Part shown: in pieces, positions 34,858 to 43,242 of the stretch | Position numbering within the stretch: position 1 is the first letter of the stretch | Layout: the number at the start of each line of letters is the position of its first letter | The notes under the pieces: generated by a model | Databases searched by the model: none | What the model was told of the DNA's origin: nothing | Seen by the model: only the letters and a program-made list of their open reading frames with translations | Position numbers and translations under genes: made by a program | From: Paenibacillus agri | GTDB lineage: Bacteria > Bacillota > Bacilli > Paenibacillales > Paenibacillaceae | NCBI RefSeq assembly: GCF_013359945.1 | Contig: NZ_JABWCS010000211.1 | Span: 1-64,000, forward strand | Direction of reading: 5' to 3' | DNA: 64,000 nucleotides

Positions 34858-36063
34858 ATGAAGAAAGCAGGGATTATTATTACACTGTCATCCTTTTCAA
34901 AAGCAGATATCAGAAAATACTTAATTACCTATCATCATTTAAGTGACGATTCAGCGCTTCAGAGCATAGATCAAGTTGCTGAGTATATCCGTAAAGTTGG
35001 CTGTATTCAATATGATCCGCTTGATGTCGTAGGCCGCAATCCCGATCTGACGCTACAGTCCCGCTGCGCTGCATACAGTAAAGGAGATATAGACCAGTAT
35101 CTGTATACCGAGCGGGTTTTGTTTGATGTATGGGATAAAAACATGTCTATATGTGAGGTCAGCGATTGGCCTTCTTTTAAACGATTCAGGGAAAGGTATT
35201 TGCACTGGTGCCATGAACACCAAGAGACGATTGACGCCATTAGTGCATATCTAAGGGAACATGAGACGGCATGCTCCTCCGATTTTGTACTGGAAGAAAG
35301 GGTAGATTGGCATTACGGACCGCAGAGGCTGGCCAAGGCCGCACTAGAAGCGATGTGCTATGCAGGACTTGCCGTTGTTCATCATAAAAAAGGGACTCGG
35401 AGATATTATGGCTTGGCCGATCAATTTATACCCGAGCCCTACCTCAGCGCTCCCGCACCCTACACGACAGAGGAAGAGTTCTATAAATGGTTTGTCTTGC
35501 GGAGAATCAATAGCATCGGAATCTTGTGGAATAGACAAAGCGATGCTTGGCTGGGGATTAACGGACTTAAAAGTCAGGATCGGAACAGGGCATTCGAAGC
35601 ATTGCTCCATGAGGGGCGCATTATTGAAATCACCGTCGAAGACATAAAACATCCTCTGTATCTTTCGGCTACTAACATAGAGATATTGAAATCTGCAACA
35701 GAGCATGAGCTTAGTGGCAATACGGCCAGAATCATCGCTCCGCTCGATAATCTAATGTGGGATCGGAAGTTGATCCAGGACTTGTTCGGCTTCGAATATA
35801 CATGGGAGGTCTACGTTCCTGCCGCTAAGCGCAAATACGGTTATTATATACTCCCTGTGCTGTGCGATCAGCAACTGATTGGCCGAATCGAACTGGAAAC
35901 GGATAAAAGCAGCAAGACTTTGATAGTGAAGCACTTTTGGCCACAGCCTGAGACGAATATCCTGGACTATCGGGAGCAGCTGCTATCTGGCCTGGAACGC
36001 TTTAAACAATACAACCTCTGTGATGTCATTGAAATTAGACCGGACGTACTGTTTCTTAAATAA
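34858..36063 (+). CDS. YcaQ/AlkX-family DNA glycosylase-like winged-helix protein
   Basis: A 401-aa protein of the winged-helix DNA-binding DUF1006 (HTH_42) family, whose bacterial members AlkX/YcaQ unhook interstrand DNA crosslinks. The family core is clear: CIQYDPLDVVGRNPDLTLQSR (region, residues 49-69) contains the catalytic Gln-x-Asp, and YFRRYY-like and FEYTWEVYVPAAKRKYGYY segments follow. The likely start at 34858 lacks a ribosome site and lies right behind a TATAAT box. It is a single gene, ended by a strong terminator. Confidence 0.85.
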   Translation: MKKAGIIITLSSFSKADIRKYLITYHHLSDDSALQSIDQVAEYIRKVGCIQYDPLDVVGRNPDLTLQSRCAAYSKGDIDQYLYTERVLFDVWDKNMSICEVSDWPSFKRFRERYLHWCHEHQETIDAISAYLREHETACSSDFVLEERVDWHYGPQRLAKAALEAMCYAGLAVVHHKKGTRRYYGLADQFIPEPYLSAPAPYTTEEEFYKWFVLRRINSIGILWNRQSDAWLGINGLKSQDRNRAFEALLHEGRIIEITVEDIKHPLYLSATNIEILKSATEHELSGNTARIIAPLDNLMWDRKLIQDLFGFEYTWEVYVPAAKRKYGYYILPVLCDQQLIGRIELETDKSSKTLIVKHFWPQPETNILDYREQLLSGLERFKQYNLCDVIEIRPDVLFLK

Positions 36064-36154
36064 CATTTACTCCCGATTGCCGAGAGGTTAAACAAGCAGG
36101 CGGAGCCATTACAGAGGGCTTGCGTCAGGCAGAATCCCAGCCGCCCGTATCCGC

Positions 36155-36200
36155 AAAACCCGCGAAGCGCTCTGGAAGATCAGGGCTGTCGCGGGTTTTT
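36155..36200. terminator. Bidirectional terminator
   Basis: AAAACCCGCGA (36155-36165) and TCGCGGGTTTT (36189-36199) form the stem, with inner pairing, followed by T on the plus strand and T-run on the minus strand. It lies between the convergent YcaQ-like and HD genes. A related hairpin occurs at 44376-44415. Confidence 0.85.
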
Positions 36201-36222
36201 GTGTTTTTAGAATCATGTGGCT

Positions 36223-36936
36223 TTACTTCAAGGCAGTTACTACAGGGGAGCTAAGTCCCAGTTCGCTCTCGAATTGCTTTAAGAATGCGGTCATCACCTG
36301 ATGCCGCTGCTCAGCCATCCTTTTTCCGGGCGCCGTATGCATACCATCTGCAAGCTTCAAGAGCTTTTCATAGAAATGAATGTGAACCGAGCCATTGGGA
36401 GGAACGTTAGGGTCAAATGCAGACACGATTGATTTCTGCTCCTCCTCAATCATCGGCAGGCCATGTGCACCTCCGAACATAAAAGTACGGGCAATCCCGA
36501 CTGCCCCTATGGCTTCCAGCCGATCCGCATCCTGCAAGATTTGCGCATCCAGCGAAAGAACAGTGTTAGTGTTATAACTCTCATGCAGCGTTATGACATC
36601 CAGAATATTATCGAATGCCTTCTCCCCGATCTCTGGAATAATCAACGAGCCAAACTCCCGGCGCAGCTCTGCTATCGCCTCAAGACCGAAATGCAGCTGC
36701 CCGGTTAGCTTCTCTTCTTTGCGATAGTAATCATGCATCAGTCCGGCTGCGGCGGCGATATCTACATCGGCATGAAGTTCTTCCGCGATGCTTGCCGAGA
36801 GCTCCATGACCCGCACTGCATGCAAAAAATCATGGCCTGTCGTGTCATCACACATCTTGGCAAATACCTTAGCTACGACAGGTCCAATCCATTCCGGCAA
36901 AGGCATTGTAATATACGGAAAATTCAACATCCTCAC
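36223..36936 (-). CDS. HD-domain phosphohydrolase
   Basis: A 237-aa cytoplasmic metal-dependent phosphohydrolase. The HD pattern is intact: His in TTGHDFLHAVRV (about residue 34), the His-Asp pair in LMHDYYRKEE (about 68-69) and a later DADRLEAIGAVG Asp. This fits the YedJ/PgpH-type uncharacterised HD group. The GTG start follows AGGAGG by 7 bp. Monocistronic; its substrate (a nucleotide or phosphodiester) is not known. Confidence 0.88.
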   Translation of the reverse strand: MRMLNFPYITMPLPEWIGPVVAKVFAKMCDDTTGHDFLHAVRVMELSASIAEELHADVDIAAAAGLMHDYYRKEEKLTGQLHFGLEAIAELRREFGSLIIPEIGEKAFDNILDVITLHESYNTNTVLSLDAQILQDADRLEAIGAVGIARTFMFGGAHGLPMIEEEQKSIVSAFDPNVPPNGSVHIHFYEKLLKLADGMHTAPGKRMAEQRHQVMTAFLKQFESELGLSSPVVTALK

Positions 36937-37040
36937 ACCTATTCCTCCTAATGTTATCTATATAATTTCAGGAAAATGGTTGCTAGTCAGGGCAATAGAG
37001 CCTTTACTATCTGCCTCCCTCATCTCATCATCTCTGCATG

Positions 37041-37145
37041 CCTAAATTGGTGTAGCTCACTTCATACCTAAATTGTCGTGGCTCCTGCATTTCCTAATTT
37101 GGCGTAACTCACTTCATTTCAAACTGGCGTAACTCACTTCATTCC
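37041..37145. repeat. Four degenerate 26-bp tandem repeats
   Basis: Units of the form CCTAATTTGGCGTAACTCACTTCATT recur four times in a row with substitutions, between the HD gene and repeat element C. No ORF or regulatory site was recognised in 36937-37040. Confidence 0.75.
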
Positions 37146-37149
37146 TATA

Positions 37150-37345
37150 TAAGAGCATTTTCGTACCTTATTTTTCTTGTTTTTAGGTTGTTTAAGGAAA
37201 TAAGAGCATTATTGTAGCTTAATTTTTGGAAAAGTGCCCTAAAGAGGGACATTTGGAAAATTTAACATACAAAAATGCACTTATCTTAAGCAAAACACCT
37301 GCTGCATCTGATTTAAGGTACAAAAATGCACTTATTTACACCATG
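37150..37345. repeat. Nested-palindrome intergenic repeat, copy C
   Basis: Begins AAGAGCATTTTCGTACCTTA, continues with AAATAAGAGCATTATTGTAGCTTAATTTT (region) and ends with two reverse motifs, AACATACAAAAATGCACTTA and TTTAAGGTACAAAAATGCAC. It closely matches copy D at 62250-62447 and shares the GCATT-N-TTGTACCTTA motif with copies A and B. Confidence 0.8.
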
Positions 37346-37551
37346 GGGAGCCTTGAGCCCCTTCCACTACATGTCTTCTCGACTTTTGTTTCAATCTCTC
37401 GTTTCTCTTGTTTCTCTTGTTTCTCTTGTTTCTCTTGTTTCTCTTGTTTCTCTTGTTTCTCTTGTTTCTCTTGTTTCTCTTGTTTCTCTTGTTTCTCTTG
37501 TTTCTCTTGCTTCTCTTGTTTCTCTTGCTTCTCTTGCTTCTCTTGTTTCAT
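37336..37551 (-). CDS. (Gln-Glu-Lys)n low-complexity ORF coupled to the MBL gene
   Basis: A 71-codon minus-strand frame whose ATG overlaps the TGA of the metallo-beta-lactamase-fold gene by the ATGA arrangement. It encodes MKQEK followed by about 16 Gln-Glu-Lys triplets and a short tail ending near residue 71. The repeat makes an extremely charged, probably helical or coiled-coil peptide. There is no separate ribosome site beyond coupling. It could be real, or simply a 9-bp minisatellite that happens to be open, so confidence is low. Confidence 0.3.
   Translation of the reverse strand: MKQEKQEKQEKQEKQEKQEKQEKQEKQEKQEKQEKQEKQEKQEKQEKQEKREIETKVEKTCSGRGSRLPMV
37402..37545. repeat. 9-bp minisatellite, about 16 copies
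   Basis: TTTCTCTTG (CAAGAGAAA on the minus strand) is repeated about 16 times in exact register, with a few T-to-C changes near the right end. It lies just downstream of the metallo-beta-lactamase-fold gene. Confidence 0.95.
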
Positions 37552-38747
37552 TCTCTTGTCGTCTCTTCTAACTTGCTTCCCCTACGCCATACGCGCCATT
37601 CATGCTGTTTAAGCAGCCTCATTCCGCACAATGCTTCTTCCCCAAGGCCTTCCGGTGCTATACCGTAATGCATCAAATAGGTATGTTGGCGAATGGCTTC
37701 AGGGTATTGGCATAAGTCTTGAAAGCTGGCATGGACGGGACTGGAATCAAAGCTGCAATCATGGTAAAAATCCGTAATTCCTTCTTCGTGGAGTCTGGAC
37801 ACCAGGTCTGCGTCCGCCACCATATCTGCGCTATAAAAGAAGCGATTATTGATCACGAGCGAACAGCTGAACTTGGAGGGCACGTGATGTGTTTGAATCC
37901 AGTACATGGGCAGTAGCGGGTGGTCTGCTGCAGCACCAAAGCTGCCATCAGCATTACCAGCCCTATTAACAACACCTGCACCATTAGTAGCATTAGTAGC
38001 ACTAGTAGCACTAGCACCACCAGTACCATCATCAGCATCTTCAGCAGCATCAGCATCATCAGCATCATCATCAGCATCATCAGCATCATCATCAGCATCA
38101 TCAGCATCTTCAGCAGCAGCATCAGCATCATCAGCATCATCAGCATCTTCATCATCATCAGCAGCATCATCATCAGCATCATCATCAGCATCATCAGCAT
38201 CATCAGCATCATCAGCAGCATCATCAGCATCTTCATCAGCATCAGCAGCAGCAGCATCACAAGCATCACCAGCACTACTAGCATCACTCACTTCACCAAC
38301 AACGCCCGCACCACCAGCAACGCCGGCACCAATACTAGCCGTTAACCAAAAAGGCTCCCCTTCTTCGACGGTCTGTATATCAAAGTAATCTGCTAAAGAT
38401 GTTTTTCCTTCTGCCGCATTCTCCAAAGTTCCGCGTAGATGCTGTTCCCATAAAATGGGCTGCAGCGGAGCCGGTAGCCAGAGCTTCATCTTGCGTCCGG
38501 CTGCATAGGCTCCGTACAATGCGGCTTCATCCAGCCCTCCGCAATGATCGTAATGCAAATGTGTAATAAAGATACCATCGATATCCTCAAAGCCGAGTCC
38601 AAGTTCATACAAGCTGTGCCAAGCCAGTGCTCCGCAATCAATCAGAAATCGGCGACCCTCCACTTCCAGCAATGCATTGTTATGATAAGTGGACTTCACA
38701 AATCCGTTGCCGACGCCGAGCATCATGATGCGAAATTCCCGGTTCAT
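37548..38747 (-). CDS. MBL-fold metallohydrolase with Asp/Ala microsatellite insertion
   Basis: A 399-aa metallo-beta-lactamase-fold protein. The metal motif THLHYDHCGG is intact (His63, His65, Asp67, His68), a strand and His lie in QTHHVPSKFSC (about 287), Asp in FYSADMVADADL and His in YLMHYGIAP. Residues 161-240 are almost wholly Asp, Ala and Glu, flanked by Gly/Ala/Ser/Thr-rich parts (139-160 and 241-276); without these it would be about 265 aa, the usual size. The insertion is encoded by GAT-GAT-GCT repeats. Its ATG overlaps the ATPase stop by 4 bp, in the ECF operon. Substrate unknown. Confidence 0.87.
   Translation of the reverse strand: MNREFRIMMLGVGNGFVKSTYHNNALLEVEGRRFLIDCGALAWHSLYELGLGFEDIDGIFITHLHYDHCGGLDEAALYGAYAAGRKMKLWLPAPLQPILWEQHLRGTLENAAEGKTSLADYFDIQTVEEGEPFWLTASIGAGVAGGAGVVGEVSDASSAGDACDAAAADADEDADDAADDADDADDADDDADDDAADDDEDADDADDADAAAEDADDADDDADDADDDADDADAAEDADDGTGGASATSATNATNGAGVVNRAGNADGSFGAAADHPLLPMYWIQTHHVPSKFSCSLVINNRFFYSADMVADADLVSRLHEEGITDFYHDCSFDSSPVHASFQDLCQYPEAIRQHTYLMHYGIAPEGLGEEALCGMRLLKQHEWRVWRRGSKLEETTRE
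38028..38267. repeat. Trinucleotide-type repeat coding for (Asp-Asp-Ala)n
   Basis: Imperfect tandem ATCATCAGC (minus strand GCTGATGAT) over about 240 bp, in frame within the metallohydrolase gene. All indels seen keep the frame. Flanking sequence 37980-38030 has AGCACTAGT-type repeats too. Confidence 0.9.
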
Positions 38748-40495
38748 TCTACACCTCCGCCAAAAGCCGGCTCTGGCAGAGCCGCAGCGGATAATGCCTC
38801 CACCAGCTCATCAGAGGTCAGTGCAGTCGGTGTCCAACCCCAGATATGCGACAGCTCAACCACTGGCGGAAGCGTAATATGATAACGCTCCAGCTCTTTT
38901 CCCTTTGAAAACACCTCACGAGTAGGCGCATCCCACACAATCTGTCCCTGTGACAGTACAATTGTACGCGGAATATAGTCTGCTACAACCCGCATATCAT
39001 GCGTAAGCATAATAATGGTATGGCCTTGGCGCCAGAGCTCGGCAATATAATCCATCATTTCCCGGCAGCGTACGGAATCAAGTCCAGTCGTCGGTTCGTC
39101 CAGAATAATCACTTCCGGCTGCATCACCAGTATGGAGGCAATCGCTACTCTGCGCCGCTCTCCCCGGCTTAAGAAATGGGGATGCTCCTCCAAATACTTA
39201 TCGATTTGCAGCAGTTTTGTTACTTTCATGACGCGTTCCTCAATCTCAGAAGCCGGCAGCTTCTGCACACTTAAGCCATAAGCAACTTCGTCATATACGG
39301 TACGCCGAACAAACTGATAATCCGGATTTTGAAAAACAAAGCCGATATGACGCGCCCGCTGGTCAGCCCGGTATTCTCTGGAGGGCTTGCCGTGAATCAG
39401 CAGCTCTCCACCATGCGGCTTCAAGAGGCCCGTAATCAGCTTACACAACGTGGATTTGCCCGCACCGTTACGGCCAATGACTGCTGCGAATTCGCCCCTG
39501 CCGATCTTGAGATTCAGCGGCTTGATGGTCATCTCATCTTCCTGCTTGCGGTAGCGGAACGTGATATTCCTCAACTCCAGCAGCGTTTCACCAGCAGGTG
39601 CTACCCCGCCTTCAGGCATTCGATCACTCTCCTGCCTGGGAGGTTCAGGGCGAACAATACCTCTGTTGTGCAAAGCCTTCCGTAGTTCTTCCACTGACAA
39701 CGGATCACAGTCCCTGTGCTGCTCGTCTTCTATTTTCACACCCAGCTTACGTGCCAGTTCAATCACTTGCGGCATCGGCAGCCATTCCCGGACAAGCGGT
39801 TCATCGTATAGACGGTTTGGCGGAGCATCCGCTACGATTTCCCCTTCTGCTACCACGATTACCCGGTCGACATAGGGCATAGAAACATCGAGATTATGAT
39901 CAACAAAGACGATTGTATACCCCCATTCCTGGTGCAGCTGGCGAATCGTCTCCAGCACCATTTCTTTGCCAAGTGGATCAAGCTCCGCAGTCGGCTCGTC
40001 CAGTACGATGACCTTCGGCTTCGTCATCAGACAAGCGGCAATGGCGACCCGCTGCTTCTGCCCGCCGGACAAGTCCAGTGTGGAGCGAAGCAGCAGCGAC
40101 TGGATCTCCACTCTCTCCACAACTTCTTCCAGCCGCCGGTCAATCTCTTCAGCGGGGAAGCCCATATTTTCAAGCGCAAAAGTCAGTTCTTCCTTCACCG
40201 TACCCCTGACGAGCTGCCACTCCGGGTCCTGCAGTACGGTCCCGACTACAGAGACAAGATCGTTCGGATAGACATCCTGTACCCGGTTCCCATCTACCGT
40301 CACACTGCCCTGGTAAGTGGAACCTTCCGTTTCATGGGGAATCAATCCGTTGATTGAAAAGCATAACGTCGACTTCCCGCCGCCGCTTGGCCCAGTGACA
40401 AACACAAACTCGCCGGGCGTAATATTCAAATTCAATTGATGCAGCATCGGCTTTCCCGACGAATACGTACAGCTGTAATTATCGAAACGGATCAT
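38744..40495 (-). CDS. ECF-type transporter ATPase, two fused NBDs (YkoD-like)
   Basis: A 583-aa cytoplasmic ATPase with two CbiO/EcfA-type domains. The first has Walker A GPSGGGKST (about residue 36), signature LDLSGGQKQRV and Walker B VIVLDEPTAELD. The second has Walker A GRNGAGKST, SRGERRRVAIAS and VIILDEPTTGLD. Both domains look competent. It lies 18 bp downstream of the T component and is coupled to the metallohydrolase. Length and layout match YkoD-type A components; the vitamin imported is not known. Confidence 0.93.
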   Translation of the reverse strand: MIRFDNYSCTYSSGKPMLHQLNLNITPGEFVFVTGPSGGGKSTLCFSINGLIPHETEGSTYQGSVTVDGNRVQDVYPNDLVSVVGTVLQDPEWQLVRGTVKEELTFALENMGFPAEEIDRRLEEVVERVEIQSLLLRSTLDLSGGQKQRVAIAACLMTKPKVIVLDEPTAELDPLGKEMVLETIRQLHQEWGYTIVFVDHNLDVSMPYVDRVIVVAEGEIVADAPPNRLYDEPLVREWLPMPQVIELARKLGVKIEDEQHRDCDPLSVEELRKALHNRGIVRPEPPRQESDRMPEGGVAPAGETLLELRNITFRYRKQEDEMTIKPLNLKIGRGEFAAVIGRNGAGKSTLCKLITGLLKPHGGELLIHGKPSREYRADQRARHIGFVFQNPDYQFVRRTVYDEVAYGLSVQKLPASEIEERVMKVTKLLQIDKYLEEHPHFLSRGERRRVAIASILVMQPEVIILDEPTTGLDSVRCREMMDYIAELWRQGHTIIMLTHDMRVVADYIPRTIVLSQGQIVWDAPTREVFSKGKELERYHITLPPVVELSHIWGWTPTALTSDELVEALSAAALPEPAFGGGVE

Positions 40496-40513
40496 CTTGA
40501 CTCTCCTCCGTTG

Positions 40514-41293
40514 TTATAAAGTAAAGAAGCATCTTAGTCCTAGCCAGGTGATAAACAGCAGTCCCCCCGCCAGAATGACCCGTTTGTCGATTCCGGTAAT
40601 CCTGGGATTGTAATAGTAAGTCCGCTTGTTCTTCCGCCCCGCCCCCTTGAGTGTCAGGGCGAAGCTGGTCGTACGGAATCGCTTCAAGAAGACGAACAGG
40701 ACTGGAACAAGCGTACTTGCGAACCGGACAGAACGGGCATACAGATTGCCTGAGCGAAAATCAACGCCCCGCACGTATTGCGCGTCCATCACCGTTTTGA
40801 CGTCGAAGATCATCAGGCTCCAGTAACGCAGCGCAAGGGATACGGACAATGTCACGAATTCAGGCAGCCCGAACTTTTTCAGCCCCATAACAATATCTTC
40901 ATTAGAGGTCGTGAACAGAATCAGGAAGAAGAGCAAACACCAAATCAGCATACGGCACATGAATTTTAGCGAAACTGCGATGTTACCAGAAGAAATAATG
41001 ATTTTCCAATAGCCCAAATCTGCCTGAAAGTATAACGTTCCACCTGCGTCAGACAGAAAGTAAGACAAACTCATCGTGAATGACAGGATCAGAACGGGAA
41101 CGAGCAGCAGCCAATGCCATCGTGAGGGACGAATATAAATGAATAATGCCAAACATACCAGCAGCAGAACTGTTAGACTTACGAGCTGGTCCATAAAGAG
41201 CGGAATAAAGGTAAGGAGTAAACCAAAGACTAATATTTTCGTAAAGCCGTGCAAGTAGTGCAGAAGCGAATTCGATGGATAATACAATTGCAT
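40514..41293 (-). CDS. ECF transporter T component (EcfT/CbiQ-like)
   Basis: A 259-aa transmembrane scaffold with five or six membrane segments and the conserved cytoplasmic coupling helices: RYWSLMIFDVKTVMDAQYVRG contains the Ala-Arg-Gly-like motif and a second motif, TSFALTLKGAGRKNK, follows. It couples the S component to the two fused ATPase domains. It starts 14 bp after the S gene. Confidence 0.9.
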   Translation of the reverse strand: MQLYYPSNSLLHYLHGFTKILVFGLLLTFIPLFMDQLVSLTVLLLVCLALFIYIRPSRWHWLLLVPVLILSFTMSLSYFLSDAGGTLYFQADLGYWKIIISSGNIAVSLKFMCRMLIWCLLFFLILFTTSNEDIVMGLKKFGLPEFVTLSVSLALRYWSLMIFDVKTVMDAQYVRGVDFRSGNLYARSVRFASTLVPVLFVFLKRFRTTSFALTLKGAGRKNKRTYYYNPRITGIDKRVILAGGLLFITWLGLRCFFTL

Positions 41294-41307
41294 AAGTGTA
41301 ACCCCCG

Positions 41308-41898
41308 TCAGCCTAGAAACCTTTTGAAAAACAAGCCGGACTTATTCATATAGTCAGACATCCACGCGAACAGAAGCGGGCTGAAGATGGCTGCAGCGAG
41401 CGTGTTGCTAACCTGCATCCAAGGCCAAATCGTGCCCCATACAACATTGCCAGGAATCTTTTGAATGAGGACCAGGTTCAGTGCTACTAGTACCGTTGAC
41501 AGAATCATCCCCAGCGTTACGGTAACGATGAAAACAATACGATCCTTCGCGCCTTCAAACCGGACTTTGCGGAAAGCGATCCCCGGAACGAACCCCATAA
41601 TGAACTGGGCAAGCAAGGCTAGAGGATAGATGGCCGGATTCATACCAACCACAACCATAGATAGAATATTGCCGACCACAAGTCCAGCCGAACCCCAAAC
41701 GCCAAACCAAACCCCGAACAGCGGAGCGAAAATCGCCGCAGGATACAGCACTTGAACCGTACCTAACTTGATAGGGACAAACCGGGAAATATAAATGGTC
41801 GCTCCAAAAATCAGCGCACTGATCACCATCGCCACAATATGACGGGCAGTCACCCCTCTTTTCGGTAATCCTGATTGCATGGAAGTCAATTGGCTCAC
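41308..41898 (-). CDS. ECF transporter S component, substrate unknown
   Basis: A 196-aa membrane protein with six hydrophobic segments and the ECF S-component style of charged ends. The GTG at 41898 follows AAGGAG by 8 bp and is preferred to a GTG at 41907 that overlaps the ribosome site. With the T and AA genes directly behind it, it is the substrate-capturing subunit, with size and arrangement reminiscent of YkoE in YkoEDC (thiamine/HMP). No TPP or other riboswitch was recognised upstream to confirm this. Confidence 0.85.
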   Translation of the reverse strand: MSQLTSMQSGLPKRGVTARHIVAMVISALIFGATIYISRFVPIKLGTVQVLYPAAIFAPLFGVWFGVWGSAGLVVGNILSMVVVGMNPAIYPLALLAQFIMGFVPGIAFRKVRFEGAKDRIVFIVTVTLGMILSTVLVALNLVLIQKIPGNVVWGTIWPWMQVSNTLAAAIFSPLLFAWMSDYMNKSGLFFKRFLG

Positions 41899-41917
41899 AA
41901 CAAACACTCCTTAGATG

Positions 41918-42619
41918 TTATTTTTCCATGTCCGTTAATTCTTTTTTCAATAAAAAGCGGCTCCACTCATTGCAGATAATCCGGTTTTTATCTACATAAA
42001 TGATCTCCCGGTCCTTCAGCTCCTTGAGCACCCGGTTCACACTGCGCAGCGTCACTCCCCACTGGGAGGCAATATCTTCGCGAGAGATGGGAATGATAAA
42101 TGATGCCTGCTGGTTAAAGTTGAAATGCTCAACCTGTCCGTATAAATAGCGGAGCAGCTTGTGCCTGAGGGACATCGATACATGGTCAATGGATTTGCGC
42201 ACCGTCTCATGCAGCTTCCCGGCTAATTGTTTCGTTAAGTACAGTAAGAAATGATTATCCGCCAGCAACCATCTTTGGTATATATCCTTCTTCAGCACAA
42301 GTGTAGAAGACTGCATCTCGGCGGTAATGCGGCATACGTACGGCGTCATTAACGCTATCTCGATATCACTGATCATTTGCCCCGGATCGAGATAGGCAAT
42401 AATGAGGATCGTGCCGTCTTCCAGAATGTGCTCTACTTTCAAGCGCCCCTCTATAACGATGAAGAAAACAACAGGATGCTCGCCTTGCTCACATACCAGT
42501 TCTTCAGGATAATAGCGCCATAGTTCCCAATGGACAAGCAGTTCCGGCGGCATGTGTTCCAGCATGTCATGCAGCCATCTGTAGTTGTTCATCAAGTTGA
42601 GCAGGACTGACTTGTCCAT
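41918..42619 (-). CDS. Crp/Fnr-family transcriptional regulator
   Basis: A 233-aa regulator with an N-terminal cyclic-nucleotide-binding-type beta-barrel (residues 30-120) and a C-terminal winged helix (ISREDIASQWGVTLRSVNRVLKEL, residues 176-199). It lacks the FNR cysteine cluster and the full cAMP-binding arginine-serine motif, so it resembles the YeiL-like Crp group with unknown signal. It lies 20 bp upstream of the S component and is likely the first gene of the ECF operon, controlling its own transport genes. Confidence 0.88.
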   Translation of the reverse strand: MDKSVLLNLMNNYRWLHDMLEHMPPELLVHWELWRYYPEELVCEQGEHPVVFFIVIEGRLKVEHILEDGTILIIAYLDPGQMISDIEIALMTPYVCRITAEMQSSTLVLKKDIYQRWLLADNHFLLYLTKQLAGKLHETVRKSIDHVSMSLRHKLLRYLYGQVEHFNFNQQASFIIPISREDIASQWGVTLRSVNRVLKELKDREIIYVDKNRIICNEWSRFLLKKELTDMEK

Positions 42620-42656
42620 TTGCAGCCTCCATTACCTTTTTACAGCTATTATTCCC

Positions 42657-43115
42657 CTAGAGCTTCTGATCTTGCAAGACTCGCTTGGCGATTTCTCGAA
42701 CCGCAACCGGCACCGGCTCTTCGTCCAATTGAATGGCCTCCAGCCAAATCCACTCCTCTTCGGCTTCCGTTCGCGCTCCGGAAATGATTTCTCCAACATA
42801 AATGTAATCGATATGGTCATGCTGATTATCGATACGCTCAAGCTGAATCTTGATTGGAAAAGCCAACGGAACTACACCAGACTCTGTATGACTGTTTTCC
42901 TGTGCCGACACAAGCCGAATGTGATAGCCCGTCTCTTCCCACACTTCTCTGACTGCTGCTTCATCCGGCGTCTCATTCGGCTCTAAATGCCCACCTGGCG
43001 GGAAAAAGCACCCGACAAATGGCGGTTTTCGCCTCCGCATGAATAAAAGCGCATTGCGTTCTTCATTCAGGACATAGACCGTAGCGGTAAACTCTCTAAT
43101 CCGCTTCTGTTCGAT
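42657..43115 (-). CDS. Nudix hydrolase, probable ATC start
   Basis: A Mg-dependent nucleoside-diphosphate-X hydrolase. The Nudix box is complete: GG-HLEPN-E-TPDEAAV-RE-VW-EE-TG (about residues 45-67). The ATG at 43040 (127 aa) lies inside the fold and removes its first strand. The frame continues upstream as REFTATVYVLNEERNALLFMRRR, the normal Nudix start, to a stop at 43124. No ATG, GTG or TTG exists there, but a strong GGAGGTGA site lies 7 bp before an in-frame ATC at 43115, giving about 152 aa. It is a single gene; substrate unknown. Confidence 0.88.
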   Translation of the reverse strand: MEQKRIREFTATVYVLNEERNALLFMRRRKPPFVGCFFPPGGHLEPNETPDEAAVREVWEETGYHIRLVSAQENSHTESGVVPLAFPIKIQLERIDNQHDHIDYIYVGEIISGARTEAEEEWIWLEAIQLDEEPVPVAVREIAKRVLQDQKL

Positions 43116-43242
43116 CTCTCTTCACCTCCATTTCGCTTGCCTCATTTGATTCTTATTTTAGAGATTTTTCCGCACGAAAAAAGGACAATTGTCTAGTAAT
43201 GTTAAATAAAATGACACGTTTCGTAAAATGACTATTAAACAT

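Noticed and set aside
37226-37612. Plus-strand frames coding (Phe-Ser-Cys)n and (Ser-Leu-Val)n
   Set aside because: Shadows of the 9-bp minisatellite opposite the metallohydrolase gene end; no start context.
37906-38388. Plus-strand poly-Ser/Ala and poly-Ile/Ser frames
   Set aside because: Antisense to the Asp/Ala tract, which keeps all frames open because of its codon repeats.
41899-41917. Riboswitch before the ECF S component
   Set aside because: Only 19 bp separate it from the Crp-like gene, and the region above 42619 shows no TPP, cobalamin or FMN riboswitch core.
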